Below, in pieces: positions 51,363 to 62,883 of a DNA stretch of 64,000 nucleotides. A model generated the notes under the pieces. It had not been told where the DNA came from, ran no database searches, and saw only the letters and a program-made list of their open reading frames with translations. Positions within the stretch are counted from its first letter, which is position 1; every line of letters starts with the position of its first letter. Source of the DNA: Corynebacterium testudinoris (GTDB taxonomy: Bacteria; Actinomycetota; Actinomycetes; Mycobacteriales; Mycobacteriaceae); the NCBI RefSeq assembly GCF_001021045.1, contig NZ_CP011545.1:1426001-1490000 (forward strand), in the 5' to 3' direction. A program made the position numbers and the translations under genes.

Positions 51363-53376
51363 AGCCAATGTGCAGTGGATCAACCTGCACCCGCAATGGC
51401 AGGTCGTCTTTGCGGCCCGCCCGTGAGACCATCGCCGCGCGCAGTGCGCGGCCCACCTCCGCTCGTGGTCCCAGGGGCGCGCGCACGAGCAAGCGCTGGG
51501 CGGGCCCGAAGCGGTGCTCGTCGTATTCCCCTGGCAGGGTGACACCGGGGGGTAAGTCCACGGGGCCAAGCAGTTCGGCACCGTCCGGGAGGGTGACCAC
51601 CTCGCGGAAGACGTCGAGGCTGGCGTTGGCGCCGTCGATGGCCGCCATGTGCACCGCGGGTGGGAAGCCCACCTCCCGGCGCTGCTGAAGTTCTAACGCG
51701 GCAGCGCCGACCATGTCCCAGCGGATGAAGAACTGCACCACCGGCAGGCCCGGATCAGCCATGACGACGACTTCCCCGCCCTCCCCGTGGGGTTGCACTA
51801 AAGAGGCGGCCAGGGCCCATGTGGCCAGCGTGTCTTCCGTGGCGCGGAGGTCTTGTCGGCCGAGTAGAGCCCACGTGTCAAGCAGGATCGCTGCCCCGTA
51901 GTCTCCCCAGGGTTCCGCGCCGGGCGTGGACACCACGAGTGCGGCGTCGTTCTCCACCTCTGTCACGATTTTCGATCCACCGGAGGTGATGACCCGGACC
52001 GAGGGGAACGCGAGCCCTAATTCCTCGGCCGTGCGTTCCGCTCCGAGCACCACGGCCCGCAGTTTGACGGAGCCGCAAGTTCCGCAGCGGTGGCGGGCGT
52101 CGGGTCGTCCGCACCAGCGACAGGTGGGCACTCCCGCCCCGGTTCCGTCGTCGGCAGGCAGGCCCAGGGGGCCGTTGCAGGTGCGGCAACGGGCGGGCGC
52201 CCGGCAGTTGCCGCACGCCAGGGTGGGCACGTATCCCTTGCGCGGGACCTGGATGAGCGCGGGCTTGCCGCGTTCGAGGCTGCGGCGGACGGCGTCGAAG
52301 GCCAGCAAGGGAATGCGCGACTGGGCGGCACGGGGGTCGCGGATCATTTCGAACTCTGAGTCCGCGGCGGCTCGGATGAGCGGCATCCCCCCGCGAATGA
52401 CCTCGCGGGGCGCCACGAGGTTGTGCGCCCATCCTGATTCGACGAGCAATTGCGCCTCGGCGGTCCGGGTGTAGCCGCCGATGATGAGCGAGCAGCCCTC
52501 GATGGTGCTGCGAGTGGTCAGCACCTCGCGGGCGTGCACATAAGGCGCGCGCGGGTCGACGAGGCTGTCGTCGCCATCGTCCATGACCACCGCGAGTTGG
52601 AGGTTGTCCACGGGAGCGAAGGCGGCGGAGCGGGTGCCTACGACGAGCCTGCCTTGCCCGTGCAGGACGGACAGATAGCGCCGGTAGCGCGCCTGCGGCC
52701 CAAGTCCGGCGGTGAGCACCGTGATCTGCCGGGCGGACACGAACTCCTTTAAGGCGGCTTCAAGCTTATCGACGTCCCGCTGGTCCGGCACGATGAGCAG
52801 CGCACCGCCGCCGTCCTTGACCACCTTCACCGCCAAGGCGGCGAGGGTGGTGTCCCAGTCATCGCCTGGTCTTACTTGCCACGCTGCCCGCGCCGTTCCG
52901 GCAGTGAGCACCGCGTCGACGAAGGACTCTCCGAATTCATAGGATGACCAGGCGGAAAGGTCTGGTTCGCTGGCCTCCCCTAAGTCCTCCCACGGGGTGG
53001 AGACATCGGACTCTTCCGCCCGCGCATGGCGGGAGGGAATGGCCGAACGAATGATGTCGGACCGGACGCCGCCGTAGCGGTCGGCCAGGGCGTCGATAAG
53101 CTGTGCTATCCGAGGGGGATAAACGACATCGTCGGACACTGACCTTTCGAGATAGCGCAGTTCGCCGTCGTGGTCGGAGGAGCTGAGGCGATCGAGGACG
53201 AGGGCGTCGACGAGCCGGCCGGCGAAGCGCACTCGCACCCGCACTCCCGGCTGAACGGCGTCATCATCATCAGCGGCAACGAGGTAGTCGAAGGGGCGGT
53301 CAAGGTGCGCTAGCCCCAACAAAGGCAGAACCCGCGCCACCGGCTGGTGTTGCGCGGGGACGCGGGGGGTGGCCAT
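51361..53376 (-). CDS. priA: Primosomal protein N' PriA, helicase-motif-degenerate actinobacterial type
   Basis: 671 residues from ATG 53376 (MATPRVPAQHQ), 11 bases after metK; an upstream GTG at 53433 would overlap metK. N-terminal PriA DNA-binding domain (LGLAHLDRPFDYLV...). The zinc-binding Cys pairs are present (LACGNCRAPARCRTCNGPLG, about 379-398, then CRWCG and CGTCG). The helicase Walker A is missing: the region reads TAGTARAAWQ, and Walker B is DDGDDS in place of DEEH. As in mycobacterial PriA, helicase activity is unlikely; a structural role in replication restart is inferred. Confidence 0.92.
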   Translation of the reverse strand: MATPRVPAQHQPVARVLPLLGLAHLDRPFDYLVAADDDDAVQPGVRVRVRFAGRLVDALVLDRLSSSDHDGELRYLERSVSDDVVYPPRIAQLIDALADRYGGVRSDIIRSAIPSRHARAEESDVSTPWEDLGEASEPDLSAWSSYEFGESFVDAVLTAGTARAAWQVRPGDDWDTTLAALAVKVVKDGGGALLIVPDQRDVDKLEAALKEFVSARQITVLTAGLGPQARYRRYLSVLHGQGRLVVGTRSAAFAPVDNLQLAVVMDDGDDSLVDPRAPYVHAREVLTTRSTIEGCSLIIGGYTRTAEAQLLVESGWAHNLVAPREVIRGGMPLIRAAADSEFEMIRDPRAAQSRIPLLAFDAVRRSLERGKPALIQVPRKGYVPTLACGNCRAPARCRTCNGPLGLPADDGTGAGVPTCRWCGRPDARHRCGTCGSVKLRAVVLGAERTAEELGLAFPSVRVITSGGSKIVTEVENDAALVVSTPGAEPWGDYGAAILLDTWALLGRQDLRATEDTLATWALAASLVQPHGEGGEVVVMADPGLPVVQFFIRWDMVGAAALELQQRREVGFPPAVHMAAIDGANASLDVFREVVTLPDGAELLGPVDLPPGVTLPGEYDEHRFGPAQRLLVRAPLGPRAEVGRALRAAMVSRAGRKDDLPLRVQVDPLHIG

Positions 53377-53387
53377 AGCCGGAGATT

Positions 53388-54605
53388 CTACAGGGCTGCC
53401 TGCAGCTGTTCGACCCGGTCGGTTCGCTCCCACGGCAGTTCCAAATCAAGACGACCAAAGTGTCCGTAGGCTGCAGTCTGCCGGTAGATCGGGCGCAGCA
53501 GCTCCAGCTGCCGGATGATGGCAGCGGGGCGCAGGTCAAAGACCTTTTCCACGGCCGCCTGGATGTCCTCATCGTTCAGCCCCGGGCGGGCGGTGCCAAA
53601 GGTCTCGACGTAGAGGCCGACCGGCTTCGCGCGACCAATGGCGTAGGCCACCTGAACCTCGGCCCGCTTGGCCAGACCCGCGGCGACGATATTCTTGGCC
53701 ACCCAGCGCATGGCGTAGGCACCGGAGCGGTCAACCTTCGACGGGTCCTTGCCGGAGAACGCACCGCCGCCATGCCGAGCCATGCCGCCGTAGGTGTCGA
53801 CGATGATCTTGCGCCCCGTCAGACCGGCATCGCCCATGGGCCCGCCGAGGATGAACGAGCCCGAGGGGTTCACCAGCAGGGTGAGGCCATCATCGACCAT
53901 GTCCCCGATTCCGGCATCGCCGACCACCCAGTCCACCACGTGCTCGCGGATCTGGCCTTCCAACCACTCCTGGGTCACCTCCGGGTCATGCTGCGTGGAC
54001 ACCACCACGGTGTCCAGGCGAACAGGCTGATCATCGGCGTCATAGGCGAAGGTGACCTGGGTTTTGCCGTCGGGGCGCAGGTGCGGGACGATTCCCTCCT
54101 TACGCACCTGGGTCAGGCGACGCGCCAGGCGGTGGGCCATGGCGATCGGCAGCGGCATGAACTCTTCGGTCTCATCGGTGGCGTAGCCAAACATGAGGCC
54201 CTGGTCGCCCGCGCCCGCGTAGTCATCGTCCTCGACGGATCCGCCCTGGCGGACCTCGTGCGAGTTATCCACGCCATGCCCAATCTCCGGGGACTGCTCC
54301 CCTATCGCGACGCTCACACCACAAGTGTTGCCATCAAAGCCGACGTCGGAGGACGTAAAGCCGATCCCCCGGAGAGTTTCGCGCACGATCTGCGGGATCT
54401 CGACGTAACCGGTGGTGCGAACCTCGCCGACGACGTGGACCTGGCCGGTGGTCACGAGGGTCTCAACAGCCACGCGGGCATTCGGGTCGGCCTTCAGGAG
54501 TGCGTCGAGCACGGCATCCGAGATAGCATCGCAGATTTTATCGGGATGCCCTTCTGTCACGGACTCGCTGGTGAACAAGCGGACAGTGGAGGAGTCTGTA
54601 GACAA
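53388..54605 (-). CDS. metK: S-adenosylmethionine synthetase
   Basis: 405 residues from TTG 54605 ([15 protein letters not shown]), with GAAAGAAG 6-13 bases upstream; the frame is open to 54647. [15 protein letters not shown] (about 11-25, ATP site), the [12 protein letters not shown] loop (about 131-142) and [16 protein letters not shown] (about 263-278, P-loop-like). Makes SAM from methionine and ATP. A McbR-type operator lies 45-60 bases upstream of the start, tying it to the sulfur amino-acid regulon. Confidence 0.95.
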   Translation of the reverse strand: MSTDSSTVRLFTSESVTEGHPDKICDAISDAVLDALLKADPNARVAVETLVTTGQVHVVGEVRTTGYVEIPQIVRETLRGIGFTSSDVGFDGNTCGVSVAIGEQSPEIGHGVDNSHEVRQGGSVEDDDYAGAGDQGLMFGYATDETEEFMPLPIAMAHRLARRLTQVRKEGIVPHLRPDGKTQVTFAYDADDQPVRLDTVVVSTQHDPEVTQEWLEGQIREHVVDWVVGDAGIGDMVDDGLTLLVNPSGSFILGGPMGDAGLTGRKIIVDTYGGMARHGGGAFSGKDPSKVDRSGAYAMRWVAKNIVAAGLAKRAEVQVAYAIGRAKPVGLYVETFGTARPGLNDEDIQAAVEKVFDLRPAAIIRQLELLRPIYRQTAAYGHFGRLDLELPWERTDRVEQLQAAL

Positions 54606-54649
54606 AAGAGTGCTTCTTTCAGTTTCAGTACTTATTGCCCTGCCCACTG

Positions 54650-54665
54650 TAGACTAAGCTGTCTA
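54650..54665. promoter_or_regulatory. McbR operator upstream of metK
   Basis: TAGAC-N6-GTCTA with N6 = TAAGCT, extended by one base on each side to GTAGAC/GTCTAC. This is the consensus of the C. glutamicum methionine/cysteine repressor McbR, of which metK is a known target. It lies in the 66-base gap between coaBC and metK. Confidence 0.85.
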
Positions 54666-54671
54666 CCAACG

Positions 54672-55922
54672 TCAATTGGGCAGGCCCACCCCGTCAACCG
54701 CCTCAAGGATGTGGGCCGCGACGGCAAGCTTCGAAGCATCGCTGACCTCAGTAACCGAGCCATCAGCCCCCAGCAACCACCCGCGATTGCGTGCCTCGCC
54801 GAATACCTTGCCCTCCCCGACCTCATTGGCCATCATGAGGTCGCAGCCCTTCCGCTGCAACTTGGCCTGAGCATGCTCCAGTGCCGAATGCGTGGCATCG
54901 CCGGTCTCAGCGGCAAACCCGACGATGACGGTGCCCGCAGGAATCTGTCCATCACGTCGGCGCTGCACGGTGGTGGCCAGGATGTCGGGGTTTTCGATCA
55001 ACTCAATGCGGGCGAGGGACTGATCATCCGCACCCTTCTTCAGCTTCGAACCAGCCTGCGTGGCCGGCCGGAAGTCCGCCACCGCTGCGGCCATGACGAT
55101 GACATCGGATTCCGGCGCGAGCCTGGCCACCGCGTCCGCCATGTCACGCGTCGACACGACCTTTATCACCGTCGCACCGGAGGGGACGGGCAACTTGTCG
55201 GTCGCGCCAGCCACGATCGTGACCTCCGCGCCTCGCTGCACCGCGACCTCCGCCAGCGCATAGCCCTGGCGGCCAGAGGAACGATTGCCCAAAAATCGCA
55301 CCGGATCGAGCGCCTCCTGCGTCCCCCCGGCCGTAATGAGGACCTTTGTGCCCGACCAATCAAATCGCGGCGCGTGCCCATCCAAAGCCAGGCGCACGAG
55401 ATCGGCGATCTGGTTCGGCTCCGGCAGGCGTCCCGGCCCCGTATCTTTGCCGGTGAGACGCCCGTGGGCAGGTTCCATAACGATCATCCCGCGCTCCCTC
55501 AGCGTGGCGACGTTCGCGCGGGTCGCCGCATTCAGCCACATTTCGGTGTGCATCGCCGGGGCCACAACAATGGGGCACGTGGCCACCAACACCGTCGAGG
55601 TGAGCAGATCGTCGGCTCGCCCGGCGGCGAGCCGGGCGATGACGTCGGCGGTGGCCGGCGCAATGACCAACGCCTGCGCCTCCTGACCGATGCGAACGTG
55701 CTGGACTTCATCGACGGCGTCGAACACGGACGTCGATACGCGATGCCCACTGAGGGCCTCGAAGGTGACGGCGCCAACAAAGTTCAGGGCATTCGGGGTG
55801 GGCACGACGCGGACATCATCCCCCGCCTCCTTGAGATCCCGGATGACGTGACAGGCCTTATAGGCGGCAATGCCACCAGAAACACCGACGACAATCTTGC
55901 GGGGAGGATTCAGCTCGCTCAT
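54672..55922 (-). CDS. coaBC: Bifunctional phosphopantothenoylcysteine decarboxylase/synthase
   Basis: 416 residues from ATG 55922 (MSELNPPRK). CoaC flavoprotein half: VGVSGGIAAYKA (about 12-23), catalytic His region VQHVRIG (about 73-79), APAMHTEMW with the PxMNxxMW-type motif (about 120-128; His replaces Asn). CoaB half: ITAGGTQEALDPVRFLGNRSSG (in part, about 197-218) and the Lys in KLKK. Two consecutive coenzyme A steps. Also called dfp. Confidence 0.93.
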   Translation of the reverse strand: MSELNPPRKIVVGVSGGIAAYKACHVIRDLKEAGDDVRVVPTPNALNFVGAVTFEALSGHRVSTSVFDAVDEVQHVRIGQEAQALVIAPATADVIARLAAGRADDLLTSTVLVATCPIVVAPAMHTEMWLNAATRANVATLRERGMIVMEPAHGRLTGKDTGPGRLPEPNQIADLVRLALDGHAPRFDWSGTKVLITAGGTQEALDPVRFLGNRSSGRQGYALAEVAVQRGAEVTIVAGATDKLPVPSGATVIKVVSTRDMADAVARLAPESDVIVMAAAVADFRPATQAGSKLKKGADDQSLARIELIENPDILATTVQRRRDGQIPAGTVIVGFAAETGDATHSALEHAQAKLQRKGCDLMMANEVGEGKVFGEARNRGWLLGADGSVTEVSDASKLAVAAHILEAVDGVGLPN

Positions 55923-55953
55923 GCTGCACACTCTACCGAGTAAAACGACAACG

Positions 55954-55985
55954 GCCCCCTGACCCGCGTAACGGGGTCAGGGGGC
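55954..55985 (-). terminator. Intrinsic terminator between rpoZ and coaBC
   Basis: 12-bp perfect stem GCCCCCTGACCC / GGGTCAGGGGGC with an 8-base loop, followed on the minus strand by CGTTGTCGTTTTAC. Well placed to end the mihF-gmk-rpoZ unit, 18 bases past the rpoZ stop. Confidence 0.85.
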
Positions 55986-56003
55986 AGATGAAGCGCCTGA
56001 GGG

Positions 56004-56297
56004 CTAGTTGCCTTCTTCGTGGTCGAGCAAGCCGGCCTCGATCTCGCGCAGGGCGATAGACAGCGGCTTCTCACCGGGCTCAGGGGTCACTAGGGGTCCG
56101 ACAAACTCAAAGACGCCCTCGTCGTGCTGCTGGTAGTAGCTGTTGATCTGTCGCGCGCGCTTGGCCGCGAAGATCACCAGGGCGTACTTGGAGGAGACCG
56201 TGTCGAGCAGCACGTCGATCGGCGGGGAGGTAATGCCCTCCGGCGGATCGAACACGGCGGCGGCGGACGTGGACTTCTCGTTGCTCACGTTGGTCAC
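56004..56297 (-). CDS. rpoZ: RNA polymerase omega subunit
   Basis: 97 residues from GTG 56297 ([19 protein letters not shown]), with AAAAGG 5 bases upstream; GTG 56303 and GTG 56288 are alternatives. [17 protein letters not shown] (about 36-52) is the omega signature, followed by [15 protein letters not shown] (about 77-91). Helps fold and hold the beta-prime subunit. Between gmk and a terminator. Confidence 0.93.
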   Translation of the reverse strand: MTNVSNEKSTSAAAVFDPPEGITSPPIDVLLDTVSSKYALVIFAAKRARQINSYYQQHDEGVFEFVGPLVTPEPGEKPLSIALREIEAGLLDHEEGN

Positions 56298-56327
56298 TTG
56301 CACCTTTTCATTGGGGTTGTGAAGATT

Positions 56328-56906
56328 TTAGCGGGATGCGCCCTGCAGGATAGCACTAATCGCAGCCACAGCATCATCGACGTTGTCATTGACCACTACG
56401 TGATCGAACTCGCCCTGGCAGGCCAGCTCTTCCCGAGCGGTTTCCAAACGGCGAGCAATGACATCGTCCGGCTCCGTGCCACGCCCAGTCAGGCGGTCCA
56501 CCAGGACCTCCCACGACGGCGGGGCGAGGAACACCGTCTCGGCTTCGGGTTTCTTAGCCTTGACGTTGCGCGCTCCCTCGAGGTCAACCTCAACGAGAAC
56601 TGGACGGCCTTGCGCAAGGGCTTCCTCCACCGGTTCGGCGGGAGTGCCAGAGCGTTGCAGGCCACCGTGGATTTCTGCCCATTCGAGCATCCGCCCACGG
56701 TCGATGTTGTCCTGAAACTGATCAGCGGTGACGTAAAAATAGTCCACCCCATCGACTTCGCCGGGACGCGGTGCCCGGGTAGTCATGGAGACGCTGAAGT
56801 AAAGATCTTTGACGTCACTGCGCAGGCGATGAACCACGGTGGACTTTCCCACTGCGGAAGGACCGGCCAAAACAATCAGCCGACCCTGGGGGTTCTCGCC
56901 GGGCAT
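56328..56906 (-). CDS. gmk: Guanylate kinase
   Basis: 192 residues. P-loop [13 protein letters not shown] (about 12-24), [22 protein letters not shown] (about 38-59, quoted in part: GMP-binding Ser/Arg/Tyr) and [12 protein letters not shown]. Phosphorylates GMP to GDP. 3 bases after mihF. The mihF-gmk-rpoZ order is standard for actinobacteria. Confidence 0.95.
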   Translation of the reverse strand: MPGENPQGRLIVLAGPSAVGKSTVVHRLRSDVKDLYFSVSMTTRAPRPGEVDGVDYFYVTADQFQDNIDRGRMLEWAEIHGGLQRSGTPAEPVEEALAQGRPVLVEVDLEGARNVKAKKPEAETVFLAPPSWEVLVDRLTGRGTEPDDVIARRLETAREELACQGEFDHVVVNDNVDDAVAAISAILQGASR

Positions 56907-56909
56907 GCT

Positions 56910-57233
56910 CTAGTCCTCGGAGAAGCCGAAGCGCTCGAGCAGGGCGCGACGCTGGCGGTCACCAAGACCACGCAGACGACGGGTCTGGGCAATCTCGAGC
57001 TCCTCCATGATCTCCTTAGCCTTGACCTTGCCGACCTTCGGGAGTGCCTCGAGCAGTGCGGAGACCTTGGTCTTGCCAATGATCTCATCGGTCTGAGCCT
57101 TTGCCAGAACCTCCTTGAGGTTGGTGCTGCCGCGCTTGAGCTCTGCCTTCAGCTCTGCACGAGCCTTACGAGCCTCAGCAGCCTTAGCGAGGGCTTCCTT
57201 GCGCTGCTCATCGGTCAACTTGGGAAGGGCCAC
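56910..57233 (-). CDS. mihF: Actinobacterial integration host factor
   Basis: 107 residues from GTG 57233 (MALPKLTDEQRKEALAKA), with GAGGA 5 bases before. An N-terminal helix rich in Ala/Lys/Arg, then a helix-two-turn-helix DNA-binding region with KVSALLEALPKVGKVKAKEI (about 56-75) and the conserved C-terminal RRLRGLGDRQRRALLERFG. An essential nucleoid-associated protein in mycobacteria and streptomycetes. Confidence 0.94.
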   Translation of the reverse strand: MALPKLTDEQRKEALAKAAEARKARAELKAELKRGSTNLKEVLAKAQTDEIIGKTKVSALLEALPKVGKVKAKEIMEELEIAQTRRLRGLGDRQRRALLERFGFSED

Positions 57234-57451
57234 GGGGTTCCTCCGATTCAAAAGGGGATAGTTTGGTTAGTTTTGGTACTCAACTTCAGCACCAGACTTC
57301 AGCGATTTACCTGCGAATTCCAGGCGTGCAACTCACTGAACTCCGACTAGTTTAGCACCGGGCCGACAGCGTGGAGATTAACCCGCCCATTTGGGCACGT
57401 CAACGCGTCGCTTTTCATAAAATACCAGGACAACGGCCCCAGTATCTACCA

Positions 57452-58270
57452 TCAGTGACCTGGGAATTCTTCCGCCGCCGCCACTACAGCTTTCCGCAGG
57501 TCAGATACCTGTGGCCCGGCGGAGAGAATGGCACGGGAGATGTTCGGAAACGCCAACTGCGTGACGCCAGTTGCGATTCTCGCCACGTCCTCGGCAGATC
57601 CTCCCTGTGCGCCCACTCCCGGCAGGAGCACCGGCCCATTGAGTCGCGAGAGGTCCGGCGGACTGGCCAACGTGGCCCCCACAACGACGCCAATGTTCCC
57701 GGCGCCAGCGTGACGAGCATTGAGTGCGGCGCATTCATCCACCACCTGCTGAGCGATGGTGCGCCCATCACTACCCACGTGGTTTTGCAGGTCGACGGCC
57801 TCGGGATTCGAGGTCGCCGCCAACACGAACACTCCCCGGCCGGTCTCTTCCGCCAGATCAAAGACCGGACGAAGCGACCCGACTCCCAGGTAGGGGGACA
57901 CGGTGACGGCATCAGTCTGCAGGGGCGAGCCCTCCCCCAGCCACGCCTGCGCGTAACCGGCCATGGTGGAGCCAATGTCACCCCGCTTGGCATCAGCAAT
58001 AACGAGGCAACCAACCTCCCGCAACGCGCCGAGGGTCTCCTCGAGAACTGCGAAGCCAGCGGAGCCGAAGCGCTCGTAGAAAGCGACCTGTGGTTTGACC
58101 ACTGCGGCTGTCTCGGCGAAAGCCTCCACGCAGCGGCGGCTGAACTCGGCCAACCCCGCCGCATCGTCGCCTAAGCCCCAGGAGCGAAGCAGTGCGGCGT
58201 GGGGGTCGATGCCGACGCACAGTCGCCCGCGGGTGGCGGCGGCGTGGAGAAGCTTCTCGCCGAAGGTCAT
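57452..58270 (-). CDS. pyrF: Orotidine 5'-phosphate decarboxylase, type 2
   Basis: 272 residues from ATG 58270, one base after the carB stop. CVGIDPHAALL (about 18-28), KPQVAFYERFG (about 59-69), the catalytic VIADAKRGDIGSTM (about 89-102) and VLLPGVGAQGG (phosphate loop, about 214-224). Last step of UMP synthesis. End of the pyrC-carA-carB-pyrF series. Confidence 0.95.
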   Translation of the reverse strand: MTFGEKLLHAAATRGRLCVGIDPHAALLRSWGLGDDAAGLAEFSRRCVEAFAETAAVVKPQVAFYERFGSAGFAVLEETLGALREVGCLVIADAKRGDIGSTMAGYAQAWLGEGSPLQTDAVTVSPYLGVGSLRPVFDLAEETGRGVFVLAATSNPEAVDLQNHVGSDGRTIAQQVVDECAALNARHAGAGNIGVVVGATLASPPDLSRLNGPVLLPGVGAQGGSAEDVARIATGVTQLAFPNISRAILSAGPQVSDLRKAVVAAAEEFPGH

Positions 58271-58271
58271 A

Positions 58272-61613
<3,342 letters not shown>

Positions 61614-61642
61614 GTGTTTTCCTTAAGTCTTCTTCCTGGTAC

Positions 61643-62803
61643 TTACTTGGCTGCGGCGCTGGCGTGCGCGGACATCAGCTCAATGAACTGGTCAAACAGC
61701 GGATTGGCGTCGTTGGGTCCGGCGGCGGACTCGGGGTGGTACTGAACCGAGAAGGCACGCCCGTCTACGAGCGCAACGCCCTCAACGGTCTGGTCGTTGA
61801 GGCAGAGGTGCGTGACGCGGGCGGGACCAAAGTCAGTGTCGAAGGTCTCCCCCTCCGGGGCCTTGAGCGCGAAGCCGTGGTTCTGGGAGGTGATATCAAT
61901 CTTCGAGGTCACTGTGTTGATGACCGGGACGTTAATGCCGCGGTGCCCGAACTTGAGCTTGTAGGTGTCCAACCCGAAGGCGCGGCCGAGGATCTGGTTG
62001 CCGAAGCAAATGCCGAACAGCGGGATACCGGCGGAGATGACGTCGCGGGTGATGTCCACCATCTCATCGGCGGTCGCGGGGTCGCCGGGGCCGTTGGACA
62101 GGAAGACCCCGTCCGGGTGAAACTGCTGGATCTCGGCGAACGGGGTGTTGGCCGGCACGATGATGGTGCGGATGCCGCGCTTGGCAAAGTGGCCGGGGGT
62201 GGCGGACTTGATGCCAAGGTCGTAGGCGACGACGGTGAACGCGGTGTCCCCGATGGCTGGGACCTCGTAGACCTCACCGGTGGAGACTTCGGCGGAGAGG
62301 TCGGCGCCCTTCATGGACGGCTGCGCGTTGACCTCGGCGAGCAGTTCCTCGACCGGTCGCTGGGCGTCCGCGCCGGTGAAGATTCCGGCGGCGGTGGATC
62401 CGTTGTTTCGCAGGTGACGCACTAAAGCTCGCGTATCGACGCCGCGAATTCCCACCACGTCCTGCTTGTCCATCTCTTCGGCCAAGCTGTGCTTGGCCCG
62501 CCAGTTGGAGACACGGTGGGCAAGGTCGCGGATGACCAGGCCCGCGACCCAGATCTGGCCGTGGTGGGACTCGTTGTCCTCGTCGTTCCACCCGGTGTTG
62601 CCAATCTGCGGAGCGGTGGCCACGACGATCTGGCGGTGGTAGGAGGGGTCCGTCATGGTCTCTTGGTAGCCGGTCATGGCGGTGGTGAAGACGGCCTCAC
62701 CCAGGGTGGTGCCGGAGGCGCCGAAGTTGTAGCCGCGGAAAACGGAACCGTCGGCGAGGACGAGGACAGCGGGGACCCGATTCGGGCCGGTCGAGGACGT
62801 CAA
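61643..62803 (-). CDS. carA: Carbamoyl-phosphate synthase small subunit
   Basis: 386 residues from TTG 62803 (MTSSTGPNRVPAVLVLADG), because GAAAGG lies 7 bases upstream; ATGs at 62848 and 62836 in frame have no good site. N-terminal CPSase domain with TAMTGYQETMTDPSYHRQ (about 40-57); C-terminal class I amidotransferase with LSNGPGDP, the Cys in FGICFGNQILG (about 263-273) and the His/Glu in VQYHPE (about 355-360). Supplies ammonia to CarB. Confidence 0.95.
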   Translation of the reverse strand: MTSSTGPNRVPAVLVLADGSVFRGYNFGASGTTLGEAVFTTAMTGYQETMTDPSYHRQIVVATAPQIGNTGWNDEDNESHHGQIWVAGLVIRDLAHRVSNWRAKHSLAEEMDKQDVVGIRGVDTRALVRHLRNNGSTAAGIFTGADAQRPVEELLAEVNAQPSMKGADLSAEVSTGEVYEVPAIGDTAFTVVAYDLGIKSATPGHFAKRGIRTIIVPANTPFAEIQQFHPDGVFLSNGPGDPATADEMVDITRDVISAGIPLFGICFGNQILGRAFGLDTYKLKFGHRGINVPVINTVTSKIDITSQNHGFALKAPEGETFDTDFGPARVTHLCLNDQTVEGVALVDGRAFSVQYHPESAAGPNDANPLFDQFIELMSAHASAAAK

Positions 62804-62855
62804 GGCGTCACCTTTCGCAACATTATTGTTCTGCATGATATTCAGCAATCTGTAT

Positions 62856-62883
62856 CTTATACGGAGACTCTACGCCATTTCAC
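62856..62883 (-). promoter_or_regulatory. Candidate carA promoter
   Basis: On the minus strand TATAAG (62856-62861) is a good -10 and GTGAAA (62878-62883, in the last codons of pyrC) a fair -35, with 16 bases between. It would give a leader of about 45 bases before the TTG start. The hexamer also lies in a GTAT-CTT-ATAC palindrome. Confidence 0.4.

Noticed and set aside
53460..55943. 827-codon plus-strand open frame
   Set aside because: Antisense across metK, the McbR site and coaBC. It spans a regulatory gap and lacks family features.
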